A DNA stretch of 64,000 nucleotides from Micrasema longulum (Eukaryota > Arthropoda > Insecta > Trichoptera > Brachycentridae), in contig JAGVSM010004247.1 of the NCBI GenBank assembly GCA_022494885.1, positions 1-64,000 of the forward strand, given 5' to 3'. This document shows positions 30,490-41,924 of the stretch, in pieces. The notes under the pieces are model-generated. The model ran no database searches. It saw only the letters and a list, made by a program, of their open reading frames with translations, and had not been told where the DNA came from. The stretch's first letter is position 1, and each line of letters starts with the position of its first letter. The position numbers were made by a program, and so were the translations under genes.

Positions 30490-31340
30490 CACATTCTATC
30501 ACTTCTTCGCAATATTTTAAATAATCCCACTTCGCCTGTTTATCTGAGAGAGCTCATCCAACCTCTTTCACAACACGGACTGCCATCCAACATGCCAATG
30601 CCAATCCAACTTCATCCCACACTGTTTAGTCGCGAAGAGATTTACGAAAAGCCGGAAGATCTATCCCAAAGAATTCCAAGTCGTGTGATGAATTGTTTGT
30701 CTATTATATTTTTTCAAGGATTTTTAAATAAATCGGGTTGTAGTCCCGTGGCTAGTGTTGCGGACTCACGGGCTAGGGGCCCGAGGCTCAAACCCCACTC
30801 TACCCCAACTTAATTTTCCATTTTCTAATTGTGAGTTATTTACAACTCGTTGAAAATGGCCACTAAAATTGAAATATTTGGGTAAATAGAACGCTAATAT
30901 TTATTTTTAAAAAATATATAATAATTTAAAACACCAACCTACGAAACCAAATATGATCCGGCTCGAAGGACAAAAATTTTAACGACCGTAGACTGTACTT
31001 GAATAAGCGAAAGTAAGCGGCCAGGAATATAACTACTGAAAATGCTGCTGGACGAGGTACGGCATCGAGCCCAGTACCCAGTCCGGCGACGGTCACACTA
31101 ACTTTTATCTGAGAGAGCTCATCCAACCTCTTTCACAACACGGACTATCTCTTCGTTCTAGTAACGAGAGAACCCTTTTAATACCCTGTCATCGCTCTAA
31201 TTTTCTTGCCTCCTCTTTCACGGTAGTAGCCGCTCGATTGTGGAATAATCTACCCACTAATTGTGGAATAATCTACCCACCAATGTTAGAGACATTTAAG
31301 TCAAGATTGAAATGTCACTATCTAAATATTTAAATTGTTC
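30490..31340 (+). pseudogene. CR1/L2-type LINE C-terminus with an internal insert
   Basis: The first part encodes NILNNPTSPVYLRELIQPLS. After about 520 bases the frame resumes YLRELIQPLSQHGLSLRSS, RTLLIPCHRSNF, AARLWNNLPT and FKSRLKCHYLNI stop. A 43-base stretch (30539-30581) is repeated exactly at 31104-31146, so the insert is flanked by a long direct repeat. A second small tandem duplication (about 22 bases) lies at 31237-31282. Inactive. Confidence 0.65.
30732..30918 (+). mobile_element. tRNA-derived SINE, copy 3
   Basis: The head reads cgggttgtagtcccgtggct (A-box region) with ggctcaaacccc (B box) about 40 bases on. The body gagttatttacaactcgttg follows, then an A-rich end. The best-preserved copy in + orientation. 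Confidence 0.75.
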
Positions 31341-31342
31341 CT

Positions 31343-31860
31343 TTATTTTATTTATTTATTTATTTATTTAAATTTTTATTCCAGTAAAATGGCTATAAAG
31401 TGCAGAGCCAATTCTACCATATAAACATATAAACATGAACATAAATATAAATATAAACAAAAATATAACAATAAACATAAATATAACAATAAACATAAAT
31501 ATAAACATAAAATAAAAAATTTTATTGCATCACTTATGGTGGTCTTAACATATCGCGCCATCGCTTGAACAACGGTGATTGGATCCACTCTGCAGTGGCT
31601 TGGAGAATTTCGTTATTAGACGTTTTTAGGCGTTCCCATAGGCTCCAGGCTCTTTGGCGAAGCAGGGCAGCGAAGGTGTTTATTCGTCCAGCTGTAAACA
31701 TTTCAGAGGCACTGCAGTACCTAGGCAATCCGAATAATTGTCGGTATGAGTTATTATACGTGATCCTTAATTTATTCCACGCTCCTTGCGTATAGTTGTT
31801 CCAAAGTTCCGCTGTATACATGGACGTCAAATACGAAGTAAATATGATTTTCTTCACTTC
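31343..31860 (-). pseudogene. LINE C-terminal fragment
   Basis: The minus-strand ORF 31534-31857 encodes YTAELWNNYTQGAWNKLR, YNNSYRQLFGLPRYCSASEM and LLRQRAWSLWERL. The LW-NY, YNN-FR-L-GLPR-CSAS blocks are the C-terminal signature of several non-LTR retrotransposons. The 3'UTR includes an ATAAAC-rich stretch (31425-31520) and an AAAT tail (31343-31372). Confidence 0.65.
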
Positions 31861-32145
31861 GTTACTGCTCGTTCACTCGTTTATCCTTCTTCTTTCCTTT
31901 CTATCCCCTCTCCTCTCTTCATAGTATAGTGTTAATATTTTTTTTATACATATATTTTTGTTAATCTTTGCTTTTAATTTTGTATAAAATTGTAAGATTC
32001 AATATGTCCATGTATTTATAATTTTCTCAAACTGAACGGTTCGGGTAGGTAGGAAGAAATTGCCTTAAGGCAATATGCCCGCCCTTATGTGTATATTTAT
32101 TGTATATGTATATAAAGTGTCAAAATAAATAAAAGATGTACATTT
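31861..32145 (+). mobile_element. LINE 3'UTR with perfect 16-base palindrome
   Basis: Ends with the palindrome attgccttaaggcaat (32059-32074), a GCCCGCCC-containing stretch, and an AAATAAATAAA tail at 32132-32144. No ORF. It may be the 3' end of the LINE at 30490-31340. Confidence 0.5.
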
Positions 32146-32558
32146 ATCTGAAAAACCGCACGTAAATCGGTCCGGTAGTTATTCAGTCCACCGAGGACAA
32201 CCATTCGAACATCGCCTTATATATATGTAGATATGGATAGATATTTAATTTTGTAACAAACATATATTTTAAGATAAACGAGAAGAAATGGGCCGACACC
32301 CGCTTCGTTACCTTGCGTTCAGTAAAATTGTAAAATTATTTGCCATTTCTAAAATTTGCATTATTATAATTAATACCTCACGGATCGCTGTAACTACCAT
32401 AAATTACAATTAAATATATTATTTCACGAATTTAAAATATGTAATTAATTCGCTACTCCGCAAATAAAGCGCATGATTTATTGCGTTTTAATTATAATGT
32501 TTGTATTAAAATAAATACAACAACTTTGTTTTTAACCACTATTTTTTTATTTTTCACC

Positions 32559-32591
32559 GACCGGTTTCAAAGCAAACAAGCTTCTTTGTCT
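32559..32591 (-). ncRNA. Weak hammerhead-like motif HH4
   Basis: The minus strand contains AGACAAAGAAGC, a short loop, GCTTT, GAAA, CCGG, TC. The helix II strands and GAAA-CCGG-TC are present, but the CTGANGA strand is degraded. A related, more decayed stretch lies at about 26255-26290. Confidence 0.3.
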
Positions 32592-32594
32592 AGA

Positions 32595-33095
32595 TCTTCT
32601 TAGTCTGTAAATGCCTAGACTTCTATATTCCCTTCTCAAAAATGTTTTCCCCCTCTGTTGAAATAAATTTAAATATGAATAACTCCCTAGGGAGGAAATC
32701 CAGCCAGTCTGCAAGCATTTGGACATACTCAAACATTGTTAGATTAGATTTATTTAAGAAAAAAAATTGTTTATTTGAATACCGTCTGGGTGTATTAACA
32801 ATTAAGTAATGAGTATGAAAAAAAGACTACTCCTGGCCACTTAAACCAGCCAATGACAGGTCATAAGCCCTGTAGATGCCTAGACTTATATATTACCTTC
32901 TCGCAAATGTTCTTCCTCTCTGTTGTAATATGTTTATTTTTTTAATTTATTTTATTAGGTAAACAAACAGTATGTACACAAATATTGCCAGTTTCTTTGT
33001 ATATTAGTGTACGCCCTGTAATTGCCTAGACTTCCGTATTCCTCTCTGAAAAATGTTTTTCTTCTTTGTTGCAACAAATTCAAAAATAAATGTAG
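32595..33095. repeat. R1/R2 repeat fragments
   Basis: Three pieces: 32595-32745 (R2 arm, ctccctagggaggaaatcc), 32835-32940 (core plus R1 arm), and 33010-33095 (core edge plus R2-like arm). They lie next to each other and are incomplete. No ORF. Confidence 0.55.
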
Positions 33096-33544
33096 GGCCA
33101 ATGCAGTGCCCTATCCACCACTGAGGGTGAACAGGGAAATGATAATGTAGTCATCGTGTCGAAATTCTCGTCCGGAATTGTGGTTATATTTTTCGTACAA
33201 TTCTGTATTCTCCATCCGCCCGGACACAGAATGTTTATAAAATAAGTAATGATTCGTTTAACCCACCAATACCCAATGTAGACGATCTGCCACATACCGA
33301 TAATCATAACATGTTTAACACTCGGCGACTAGTTTATTTTATTCTATACATACTAACCATTATAATTTATTTTAAAAAGTCGCCACCGGGTTAAATTTTT
33401 TGATGAATAAAAAAAAAAAGTAAGTTGCACGTATTCTGTCAAAATTGTAATTTAGCTTAAGTTCAAAGAGTGATTTATTTGTTATTTTTTTTATGATTTG
33501 AAGTTATAATTTTTTCCGCAACTTTAATTATTATATAAAAAAGA

Positions 33545-33600
33545 CTAGCGGACCAGACAGACGTTGTCCTGTCCAAACGTTGGCTTGCTTGCTGGTTCAC
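33545..33600 (-). mobile_element. Helitron 3' end, reverse orientation
   Basis: CTAG at 33545-33548 followed by cggaccagacagacgttgtc, the reverse of the Helitron 3' terminus at 8050-8097. The rest of the element is not recognised. Confidence 0.6.
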
Positions 33601-33709
33601 CAAAAGTTTTTTTGATAGTCTAATTTTAAATAAACTATATACTTTTCAGTCCAATTTAGTCTTTGGCTACAAAAGTATTTAGAAAAATAAAAAATATTGT
33701 AATTTATAA

Positions 33710-34125
33710 ATAATGAATGCTGTCGAAATGCGATCTCTCAGGCGAATGTGTGGTAAAAACTATGTGCGATAGATGCACAGATGTTGAGATTCGTACATAA
33801 TGTAAAGCTGAGCCAAGCATTATCGACAAAATCAAGATAGGAGCTCTGCGCTGGTTTGGACATGTAGAGCGAATGGACAGCGAAAGAACGGCTAAGAACA
33901 TTTATAATGCGTATGCGTATGGACGCAGAAATAGAGGAAGACCGACAAAGACACGGCATGACCAAATCCAACAAATACTTGAAGATGGACGTGTCAAAAG
34001 TCGAAATAATCGGCGCGCGTGCATGAGAAGATGAATGAATGTAGAGAAAGCGGCGTTAGGCGTTCGACCCTTTCTGCGATCCTTACGGGGGAAATGGCGT
34101 GATGTTTTGTTATTGCTGTTGTTGT
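33710..34125 (+). pseudogene. RTE-like LINE 3' end (copy G)
   Basis: Encodes NAVEMRSLRRMCG, a frame shift, LSIIDKIKIG-like and LRWFGHVERMDSER blocks, then RGRPTKTRHDQ and NNRRACMRR. It ends gaaatggcgtgatg followed by a GTT-rich tail. Stop codons and shifts throughout. Confidence 0.8.
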
Positions 34126-34700
34126 ACACAAAAATATGTTTTTAGTTAGTGATTGCGCCACTTGCCGGTAGATGAACGTTTGAAATTGGTCTGGTCCGCG
34201 GGATGCGTTATCTTAATTTACTTTGCCACCGAACCCTAATACAATGAATGCAATCACTTACCTTGTACTGGAGTTATGGCACCCTATTGCTTCAGATCAG
34301 ATCCTGTGTTCAGGAAGGAGGGGCACTTGACTTGGTTCCTTGATTATTATTATATTATTTCACAACAGCAAATAAATTCAACGTGTAACACACATATATT
34401 AAATGTGGCGTAACCAGTTAGAATTAGAAAAATTGGGCATTGAAGGGTTAACGTTCTCTGATTACAATAATACGTTGGAACCGTATTTTGCGAATTAATA
34501 CAATGGAATCATTGGCATACAATAGGAAGCTGTTTGGTATAACTTAGACAATGGGTCTTCAGTCTCCATTTTTATTGTAATTACTGAATGAACGATGGAA
34601 GATGTCACTCCACTGAGCCATATGCCTTACCTGTCCACTGATTACTGGAATGAAAATACCTTGATGAGGGAGTCCAGTGGTATGTTTTTATTTGTTAATA
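34126..34700. other. Unassigned sequence
   Basis: No repeat family seen elsewhere in the window and no convincing coding region on either strand. I see nothing I can name. Confidence 0.4.
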
Positions 34701-34990
34701 GACTATTGAATTGAGGATTTTTCCAGTAGTGTCTTGATAATTTGACCAAGGAGTTGTAAAGAGTTCTCAGTACGCGGGTATTTTCAAAATCCCTGGCAGT
34801 ACGCAGAACAAATCCTTTGCACCACCACTTTCTTAACTGTTTTCGAACGGTTTGTGCAGTATCTTAGCGTACATGTAGGCATTTTAGTAATTGCGAGGAG
34901 ATAAAAGTTGAAAAGTAGCTGGAGATGGCTCGCAACAGACATAAGCCCGTCCCATCAAACATGTGCCAATTGACCGCAAATTGAGGCACC
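34700..34990 (-). pseudogene. CR1-type LINE scrap
   Basis: Minus-strand translation of about 34720-34830 gives KGFVLRTARDFENTRVL, RTLYNSLVKL, the thumb-like block that follows the RT in CR1-type LINEs. Upstream coding is less certain. Confidence 0.45.
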
Positions 34991-35218
34991 ATATTTCAAA
35001 CGCTTATGTTTACGCTAGTTATATACCTCAATGGCCAAATATTGATTTCAATTCGCAACTATACGTTGAGCGCCGACCATGCTCTAGGACCCGTTTCGTC
35101 TGCTCTAAAGTCTAAGAGATTGTTAGGACGATTAGGGTCTTTGCATAGGATTGTTTCTACCGTTGGTATTAGGATAATGGTTTTTGCGAGGAATTCAGTA
35201 CTATGACGAGAAGTAATT

Positions 35219-35514
35219 TCACCTGAGTTCGATAGGGATCATGTTAGGATCTGTGTTAGGAATTTTGCCGGTAGTGTCTTGATAATTTGATGTTCCTCTG
35301 TGATTTGGTATAGATACGCATTGTTTTTCTTCTGTTCCTTGAGTGCATGTTGTATCGGGCAAATTATCCTTATGTTTCCTATTTGTATTTGGGTTTCGTG
35401 TCGTTGATTGATTTGTTTGTATTACTACGTTCTTCTTCCTTCCCGAGGCGGGATCTGGAGCGTGCGGCCGCGGCCTCAATTTGGAACTAACACTGTATTC
35501 CTTCACTGTCATAC
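35219..35514 (-). other. Unassigned polar ORF, 97 codons
   Basis: The minus-strand ORF from the ATG at 35510-35512 is rich in Asn, Thr, Pro and Lys (SKLRPRPHAPDPASGRKKN near the start). A pyrimidine-rich tract ending TTTTCCAG lies just before the ATG, and CAG/GTGAAA lies at the end, so an exon is conceivable. Against this, about 30 bases (agtgtcttgataatttga) are shared with the LINE scrap at 34.73 kb, which suggests repeat origin. I do not recognise it. Confidence 0.2.
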
Positions 35515-35526
35515 TGGAAAATTAGA

Positions 35527-35605
35527 AAAAGGTGATTGTGCTGACCATGTGTATTTGATTGATCACAAATTGACAATACTGCAGTGTGAGGTACAATGAA
35601 AGCGT
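35527..35605 (+). repeat. Repeat with an inverted copy at 51385-51452
   Basis: tgtatttgattgatcacaaa and neighbouring bases (about 75) recur in reverse orientation near 51390-51450 with few differences. Family unknown. Confidence 0.6.
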
Positions 35606-35999
35606 TATATATATTATATTATATATATAACTATCATATATCGTATGGTGCGGTAGGGGTAGGAGAGGGGTAGGATACGGGCAGGGGGTAATTGTGTTTA
35701 AGGTAGTGTTAGATTTCATAGAAAAAATATTAAAAATGGGTCGTGTCTTTAAAAGTGGTTCATGAAACAAAGTTATTTTATTTATAATTAAATTTTCACT
35801 ATAATGTATTCAAACTTTGGGGGGAATATTTCAGAACGCTAGAGCCGCCTGTCTCCATACAAATTTTTATTTGGGTTTTGACACACGGTCGGTTGTGGTT
35901 ATGGTGATTCCCGCCAGTTGCATGAAAAAAATCAAAGATTATTTTTCTCAAAGAGGAAGTTCGGTGTTTTTTTTATTTATTTTTTATTGGTTAAAAGCC

Positions 36000-36297
36000 C
36001 ATTAAACTAAGCTTTTTTATATTTTTTTATATTGTATTATCGGCGCTACGATTTTTTAAAGTTTTGTATTTCTTAAATAACTCCGCGTGTGACGTCAGAG
36101 GTTCTTCTCTGTCAGTTATCCCGATTGGTTCGTTTACGGTAAGCAGACCGGATATCCTCCACGAGTCTCACATAATTGGTTGGTTCACATGAACCAGTGA
36201 CGTCTTCCTAAGTTGTGCGTTTTTATTAAAAAATTTTTTTTTTTTTCTCGTACATTTTCAAGCAACTTTACCTTACAATTTAATGCTCTCTCTTCAA
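36000..36297 (+). repeat. Dispersed repeat Q, copy 4
   Basis: Holds both the left block (cggcgctacgattttttaaa) and the middle block (atgaaccagtgacgtcttcc), then poly-T and acattttcaagcaacttt. The right end is cut by the next repeat. Confidence 0.65.
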
Positions 36298-37237
36298 GTT
36301 TTGGGTAGGTACATCGAAATGAAACAAGGAGAAGCGTACGTCTCGGTACACATATCTACGCTCTAAAATGACATAGCTTCAGTATGACGTTAAAGATAAA
36401 AGTCTCCCGACCGACTACAAAGGTATTCTACCGATACCTCCACCATCAAGTTTTGATGTAAGTACATCGGTTTATACCGACGGGTCTAGAACCCCTCGAT
36501 ACGTTTATTTACGTATTAAAAGTGTCAAAAAATTTGTTTCGCCGAGCATTTTTTCCTTTCATTATGATTTTTAAAATTTTTTAATCTTTTTGATGTTGGC
36601 ACTTTTTTCATAAAAGCCAATTAAAAACATGACAGAGAAATAAGTAAAATTTGAAGTTGAATTAAATTTCGACATAACAGTCACATTATAAAACGAACGC
36701 CTAGTTGTAAAAATAATGTCGCTAGGTTCTGTCCTATTAACATATAAGAGTATCTAGTCGTAATGAAGTTACCACTGCAAAAAATAAATTTAGTTATCAT
36801 ATTTTTTCCATCTGTTTTACTATCTTTACGAGTGTATGTATCGAGACGTTAAAGGAGCCGGCTTTGTAGTCTATCGGTAGATACATACAGACGATCGTTA
36901 AGCGTACCGTCTAGGTGATTTCCAAAAGTCATACAAAATTCATGTTCAAGCGAGCATTTTTTGCTTGAATTGGGGTGTATTGAAGTTTATAATCGCTTTG
37001 AAGTGAGCACTTTTTATTACATATGCTAAATTAAAATTCAAATGAGAACTATTTTAGATGTTAATGACGCAAGGAACGCGGAGTAATTGTTTGCGGTCAT
37101 TCCATTGGCTTGTTTCGATATTATGATGTTGATACGACAAGTAGGCAGAACATACCGAGGTAAGATACAGATGGTACGGAAGTTCAGTATACCGTCTCTA
37201 TATATACAGATGAAGATACCGTTCATAATCTAAGCAC
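36298..37237. repeat. Dispersed repeat M, longest copy
   Basis: 36298-36560 matches 61200-61356 (aagttttgatgtaagtacat, accgacgggt). 36960-37237 matches 63535-63840 in reverse and 46860-47080 (agcactttttattac; ccattggcttgtttcgat). One terminus reads gattatgaacggtatcttca on the minus strand. Possibly a non-autonomous DNA transposon, but no clear terminal inverted repeat is seen. No ORF of note. Confidence 0.5.
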
Positions 37238-37799
37238 AGGAAAAAAATGATGTATTTTTTTCATATGTTAATTTAAAATCAATACAACATAAAAATAAAC
37301 AAGGAAAGGCCACTCCTGTAATAGCTTCTACTCACCTAACACCTGCCCGCATATAATCATAATATTTATATTTTACAATCTCTCGCTTATCAGCGAATAA
37401 TAAGTATTATCATTGTAATATTCACAAGGCCTATTGTAGATGCATGACTATTCTTGGCTTTTCTATCGTTGCGCTGGTGTTGCAGACAATCGATTGTTTT
37501 AATTGAATAACTCGATTATTTTCGTGACCTTATATATTCTATTTTTATTATCTTGAATATATATATTTTTTTAAATTTTTAATTGATTTATTTACACCTT
37601 TTATCAAAATACAATTTTAAGTTCACTTTGCTTTTGCTGTTATTTTTATATATACCTAATTTTACCTTTTTTTTCACTTTTTCTTTATGTATGAAGTTAC
37701 TCTAATACATTAATACATAATAATGCGAGATTAATACATATTAATACTTAATATAAATAAAACAAAGTATTAAAACATATTTTGTTAAAATAAACTATT

Positions 37800-38105
37800 A
37801 AATAATAACAAATTACAACAGGGATAGAGAATACCTTAAATCAACAAATGGAAGAACTGAAGAAATGTGGATGTTCTAACATAGGCAAAATGGTGAATGT
37901 TACACAGTTTGTTAAGTGGCCACTTAAACCAGCCAATGACAGGTCATAAGCCCCGTAAATGCCTAGACTTCCATGTTCCCTTATTTAAGGTATTCTCCAA
38001 CCCTGTTGTAATTTGTTGATCTTAATGACTCCCGAGGGGGTGAAATCCAGTCTTTTGTCTACGAACATTTGGACAAACTCAAATATTGTATTAAATAATA
38101 GTTTG
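37800..38105 (+). repeat. R3 repeat
   Basis: ttacaacagggatagagaat and aaatgtggatgttctaacat come first, then the shared core (ggccacttaaaccagccaat, gacaggtcataagcccc), then an arm ending tttggacaaactcaaatatt. Diverged arms relative to R1 and R2. Confidence 0.65.
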
Positions 38106-38637
38106 TGCAGATATTAGTTTTAATTAAGAATCAAATAAAAGAGTATAGACCTAATACTGTATACGTATAAAATAATGAACATATACTATTTTGTTTTTGA
38201 TGCTTTGAAGAATTAAAAATATTATTAAGAAGATAAAAAAGAAAAAACCCAACAAAATCAGATAAAATGGTTTAAAAAATATTTTTTGTAAAGTAAGAAA
38301 ATAGAGAAAAATAATACCACTAAAATTTAATGGTAGCCATTTATTTGAATATTTATTTCAACATAGGAAATATATATATACATATATAAATAGTGTGTAC
38401 TCATAAATGTAATCAAAACAAGAAAAAATATTAAACAAAATTAATCGAACATTTCTATTCATATCTACAGAAATGATAAAAAAAATTGAACATACCTTTT
38501 AAAATTAAGATCTAGAAAAGGTTAACCTAAAAAAATAATAAAAATGTATTCAATGAGAAGAAAAAATACTGAGTTAGAGAATGTTTTACAAAAATAATAT
38601 GAAATTTAAATAATTGAAAAATAACCAAGAAATTTGT
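38106..38637. other. AT-rich, unassigned
   Basis: A-rich sequence with no ORF or repeat I can place. The hammerhead-like motif follows directly. Confidence 0.4.
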
Positions 38638-38676
38638 CACCAGTCTGACGATGTCAGTCACGACGAAATCCGGCCA
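38638..38676 (+). ncRNA. Hammerhead-like motif HH3
   Basis: Reads CTGACGA (38645-38651), a segment with GTC/GAC that can pair, then GAAA (38664-38667) and TCCGGCC. Core strands are in the right order with a bulged base next to CTGACGA. Similar strings are known beside Penelope-like elements. Confidence 0.35.
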
Positions 38677-39084
38677 ATGTTATAAATTATAAATAAATGT
38701 GAAATAAAACTCTACGTATTGCGGAAATTAGTATAAACAGTTAATAAACAAACTTCCAATAACTGGCTTTTAAGTAATCGATTATTTTTATCAATCGGTA
38801 ATGGGCGTCGCTATTTTACACGAGTTTCCATTGTAGTTTGCGTGCTATGTTAAGTAATGCGCACTTTTATCGCATAAACGTTTCAGTTAATCGATTTCAA
38901 TTATGAATACTTTAAGTGTAAATAATATACCGGGTAAAAAAATTACACCTGCGTTGAATCGACCGACGTTTTCCATCCACGGTTTAGTTATTTAAATATG
39001 CCAACCTAACCCAAACACAACATAAACGAAGAAATGTAAAACTAGAAATAAATTAATATAATTACACAACATTATTTTGGTACG

Positions 39085-39320
39085 TGTATTTGTACACAAA
39101 TCTGGATTTCTCTTGTGAATGGTTTCTCGTTTAGTAAGATATATACAAAAATCAAAAATGTTATCTGTGTGGATATTCGCTAATAAGCGGAATGGGGAAT
39201 GTTGTAGTACGTAAAGTGGCCACTTAACCCAGCCAATGACAGGTCATAAGCCCTGTAAACGCTCGAATATCCATAATCCTGAATTTGAAAAAAATTCTAC
39301 CTCATCTCTGTAGGGATATA
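39085..39320 (-). repeat. R4 repeat, reverse copy
   Basis: ggatattcgctaataagcgg and, about 90 bases on, cgctcgaatatccat flank the core agccaatgacaggtcataag. The minus-strand equivalent of 28120-28350. Confidence 0.65.
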
Positions 39321-39861
39321 AATAAAAAAATATAAGATAATTACACTAAAACTCAACTATCCGAACTCCGACTATCCGAATCGCTTTCAGAATTTCATTT
39401 AAAAAAATTAAGACGGAAACGTGCTGCGATTCGCAAAATAATGATTCTGTCCACGCGCGCTATTGTCCTTCCCTCTGCGAATTGTCCTCCCTTCCTCCAC
39501 TGTTTATTTATTTATTTGGTTTACAAACAATGAAAAAATAATACATAATACACATAAATATTGAAACCATAAAAAAAATAGACGCTTATTTTACACCAAT
39601 TACATGTAAACACTAAGTAAATACATATTTATATAAAATGAGCAAAATAAATTATTGAATTGAATTTAAATTATTGTAAAAGTTGAAATAAAATTTCAAA
39701 AATTGTACGAAATAATAATAAAATAAACATGAAAAAAATGCGTATTTAAATAAAATAAACAATAAAAATTAAATTATTTTAAAAAAATCATTAATTAATA
39801 TAAAACTTATAAAAATAATTCACAAAATACTAAAAAAACAATCTACAAATATGCATCGAAA

Positions 39862-40955
39862 CAAAACCAGCAAGACAAATTAAATGCATATGCAAAAAAA
39901 TTGCCGGTTGATGCCGCCCGTCAATTAATAAATTCGTTTGTAGTGTCTAGAGTCGATTATTGTAATGGTATCTACGCAGGTCTACCGATGAATAAAATGA
40001 CTCGCATACAGTCTGTATTGAATGCCGCAGCGAGACTTATTTTTGGAATCTCTAAGTTCAGTCATATCACTCCACTACTTCGGGAATTACACTGGCTACG
40101 TTTACCACAGAGGGTTGAATACAAACTCTGTTGGCTTATGTATAAGTCACTGCACAACTCTCCTCCGGAATATCTAAGGGAACTATGCATTCCAGATAAA
40201 CTAGCTGACAGGCGTCTCACGCTTAGATCAGCTACGTCAGCGGCGAGAGGAAAAGTTATTATACCTCTTCGCAAACAGCGCACTAAATTTAGTGAACGCG
40301 CATTTGCGGTCGCAGGCCCTATGGCATAGAATGCTCTCCCAGCAGAGGTGCGAGGCTGTGAAAGTGAAGTGATGTTTCGAAAAAAACTTAAAACCCACTT
40401 GTTCTCTAAATTCTAAATCATTTGAATAAATCCGTAGCACGTGACAAAAAAAATTTGTTTTAATGAAATTACAAATTTAAAAGCTTTAATTAAATTTATT
40501 TAACAATATAATAGAAAAGAGACCTTAAAAATTGTGCACAAAATAACCCTGGGAAACATACAAGACGACGACATAATATTAGTCAAAAATGCTGACATAC
40601 ACAAATATAACACCAGACAACAACAACACTATCATATTGAAAAAGCAAAGACAAACACAGAACAGTCAAAAATACTACATAATGGACTTAAACACTACAA
40701 CGACTTACCTTACTACTTGAAAACTTTTACTGGAGACAAATTTAAAATCAATCTGAAAAAGCACATGATGACTGAACTAACTAGACTAGACGAGACATAA
40801 AATGACTAGACAATATTAAATTTCTAATGTAACCGTAACGGGTTTTTTAAAATTGTAAATAAATATTTTTTAAAAATCACTATGTAAAGCGCCCTTGAGG
40901 TATTATATTACGAAAATGGCGCTATATAAGTTATCCATAATAATAATAATGATAG
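39862..40955 (+). pseudogene. L2-like LINE 3' end (copy A)
   Basis: From about 39868 the frame encodes PVDAARQLINSFVVSRVDYC, NAAARLIFGISKFSHITPLL, RELHWLRLPQRVEYKLCWLM and TKFSERAFAVAGPMA. This is the C-terminal thumb region typical of L2/CR1-type ORF2. A single TAG at 40326-40328 replaces the Trp codon present in copy B; downstream the frame continues to LKTHLFS. The 3' terminus, gcgcccttgaggtatt and ggcgctatataagttatcc with an (AAT)n tail, is at 40889-40952. The 3'UTR is interrupted at 40513-40868. Confidence 0.8.
40513..40868 (+). mobile_element. CR1/Jockey-type LINE end nested in L2-like copy A
   Basis: Copy B reads aacaatagaatcaccatgta across this point; copy A has about 355 extra bases. 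The insert has an ORF (40534-40800) with NTRQQQHYHIEKAK, ILHNGLKHYNDLP and FKINLKKHMM. This is the LINE C-terminal pattern (HNTR, GLK-YN-LP), the same type as the one at 4164-4556. The tail is an AAATA stretch at about 40855-40868. Confidence 0.75.
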
Positions 40956-41424
40956 TCTGTCTGAGAAATGAAAGATTTATTCTATTTTGAGATATTTTTT
41001 TTTAATGACTTTTTGGAAAAATTTTAGTAGGATTTTTTTTAAAGCTTACCATGTGGAATGTTCCTCTAAAGTTCGCGGTCTGGCCCTGAACAACCGTGTA
41101 TATTATATCTCGATGGCTCTGTTACCACTTCTCGCGTTCTAGGCCAGTGCCCCGTAAGTGCAACAATAAAGTTTATTGGGAAGCTTAAATTTGTTGCAAT
41201 TATAGAACTAATATTTTTCATACATATAAAAAATATTTTTCTGGTCGAATTCGCTCCACCAACCATGCGGTTAATTGGACGGCCGTATATTTTTTCGCAA
41301 AATATTGATACGATAGAAACTCGCAAGAATAAATTAATGATAGGTGTTGCAATATTCAATAATATTTTTAATATGTCCTTATGTTTGTACCTATAGTCCT
41401 TAAAATATAGCTTAGTTATTATTA
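40956..41424. other. Unassigned sequence
   Basis: No domain or repeat recognised on either strand. A short stretch near 41390 (tatagtccttaaaat) also occurs near 5380. Confidence 0.4.
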
Positions 41425-41620
41425 TTTTTATTTTTTTTGAAAAAGAGAAATATTAGAGTTCCTATTATTTACTCAAATATTTAAATTTTCAGACCATTTC
41501 CTAAAAGTCGTCAATAACTTGTGCTGGAAAAATGGAATTCGAGTTGTGGTAGAGTGGGATTTGAACCTGGGACCTTTGGTCCGTGAGTCCACAATACTAC
41601 CTCGGGACCACGACCCGATT
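41425..41620 (-). mobile_element. tRNA-derived SINE, copy 4
   Basis: Minus-strand head with the reverse B box gtgggatttgaacctggga, and gaccacgacccgatt at the 5' edge (41606-41620). The body matches copies 2 and 3 (tactcaaatatttaaatttt). A poly-T (A tail) is at about 41426-41438. Confidence 0.75.
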
Positions 41621-41924
41621 CATAATGACAGCTGCCAAACGAATGCCACTAGTGATGGGAAATTACTGATCACTGATCATGTACCGATCAAATCGATTTA
41701 TCAGTGTTTTCGTGCAAACATGAAACTCTGTTTCTGAAAATCGATATAAAAACGCAAAAACAAGCCTATTATAGTGTGTTTAAGACAATTATTCACCAAA
41801 AAATAAGACATTTATACTTTTTTCATGAACAACATCAAATGAATTATTTTTTATGCGATCAATTTGTCGTTTTTGCAAAATGATGTTACCCTGTAAGGAC
41901 GTCGTTGATAATTAGGTTCAATTT

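Noticed and set aside
39345..39390. Strings ctatccgaactccgactatc resembling pogo/Tigger-type terminal repeats
   Set aside because: I found no inverted partner within a plausible distance and no transposase, so only a resemblance remains.
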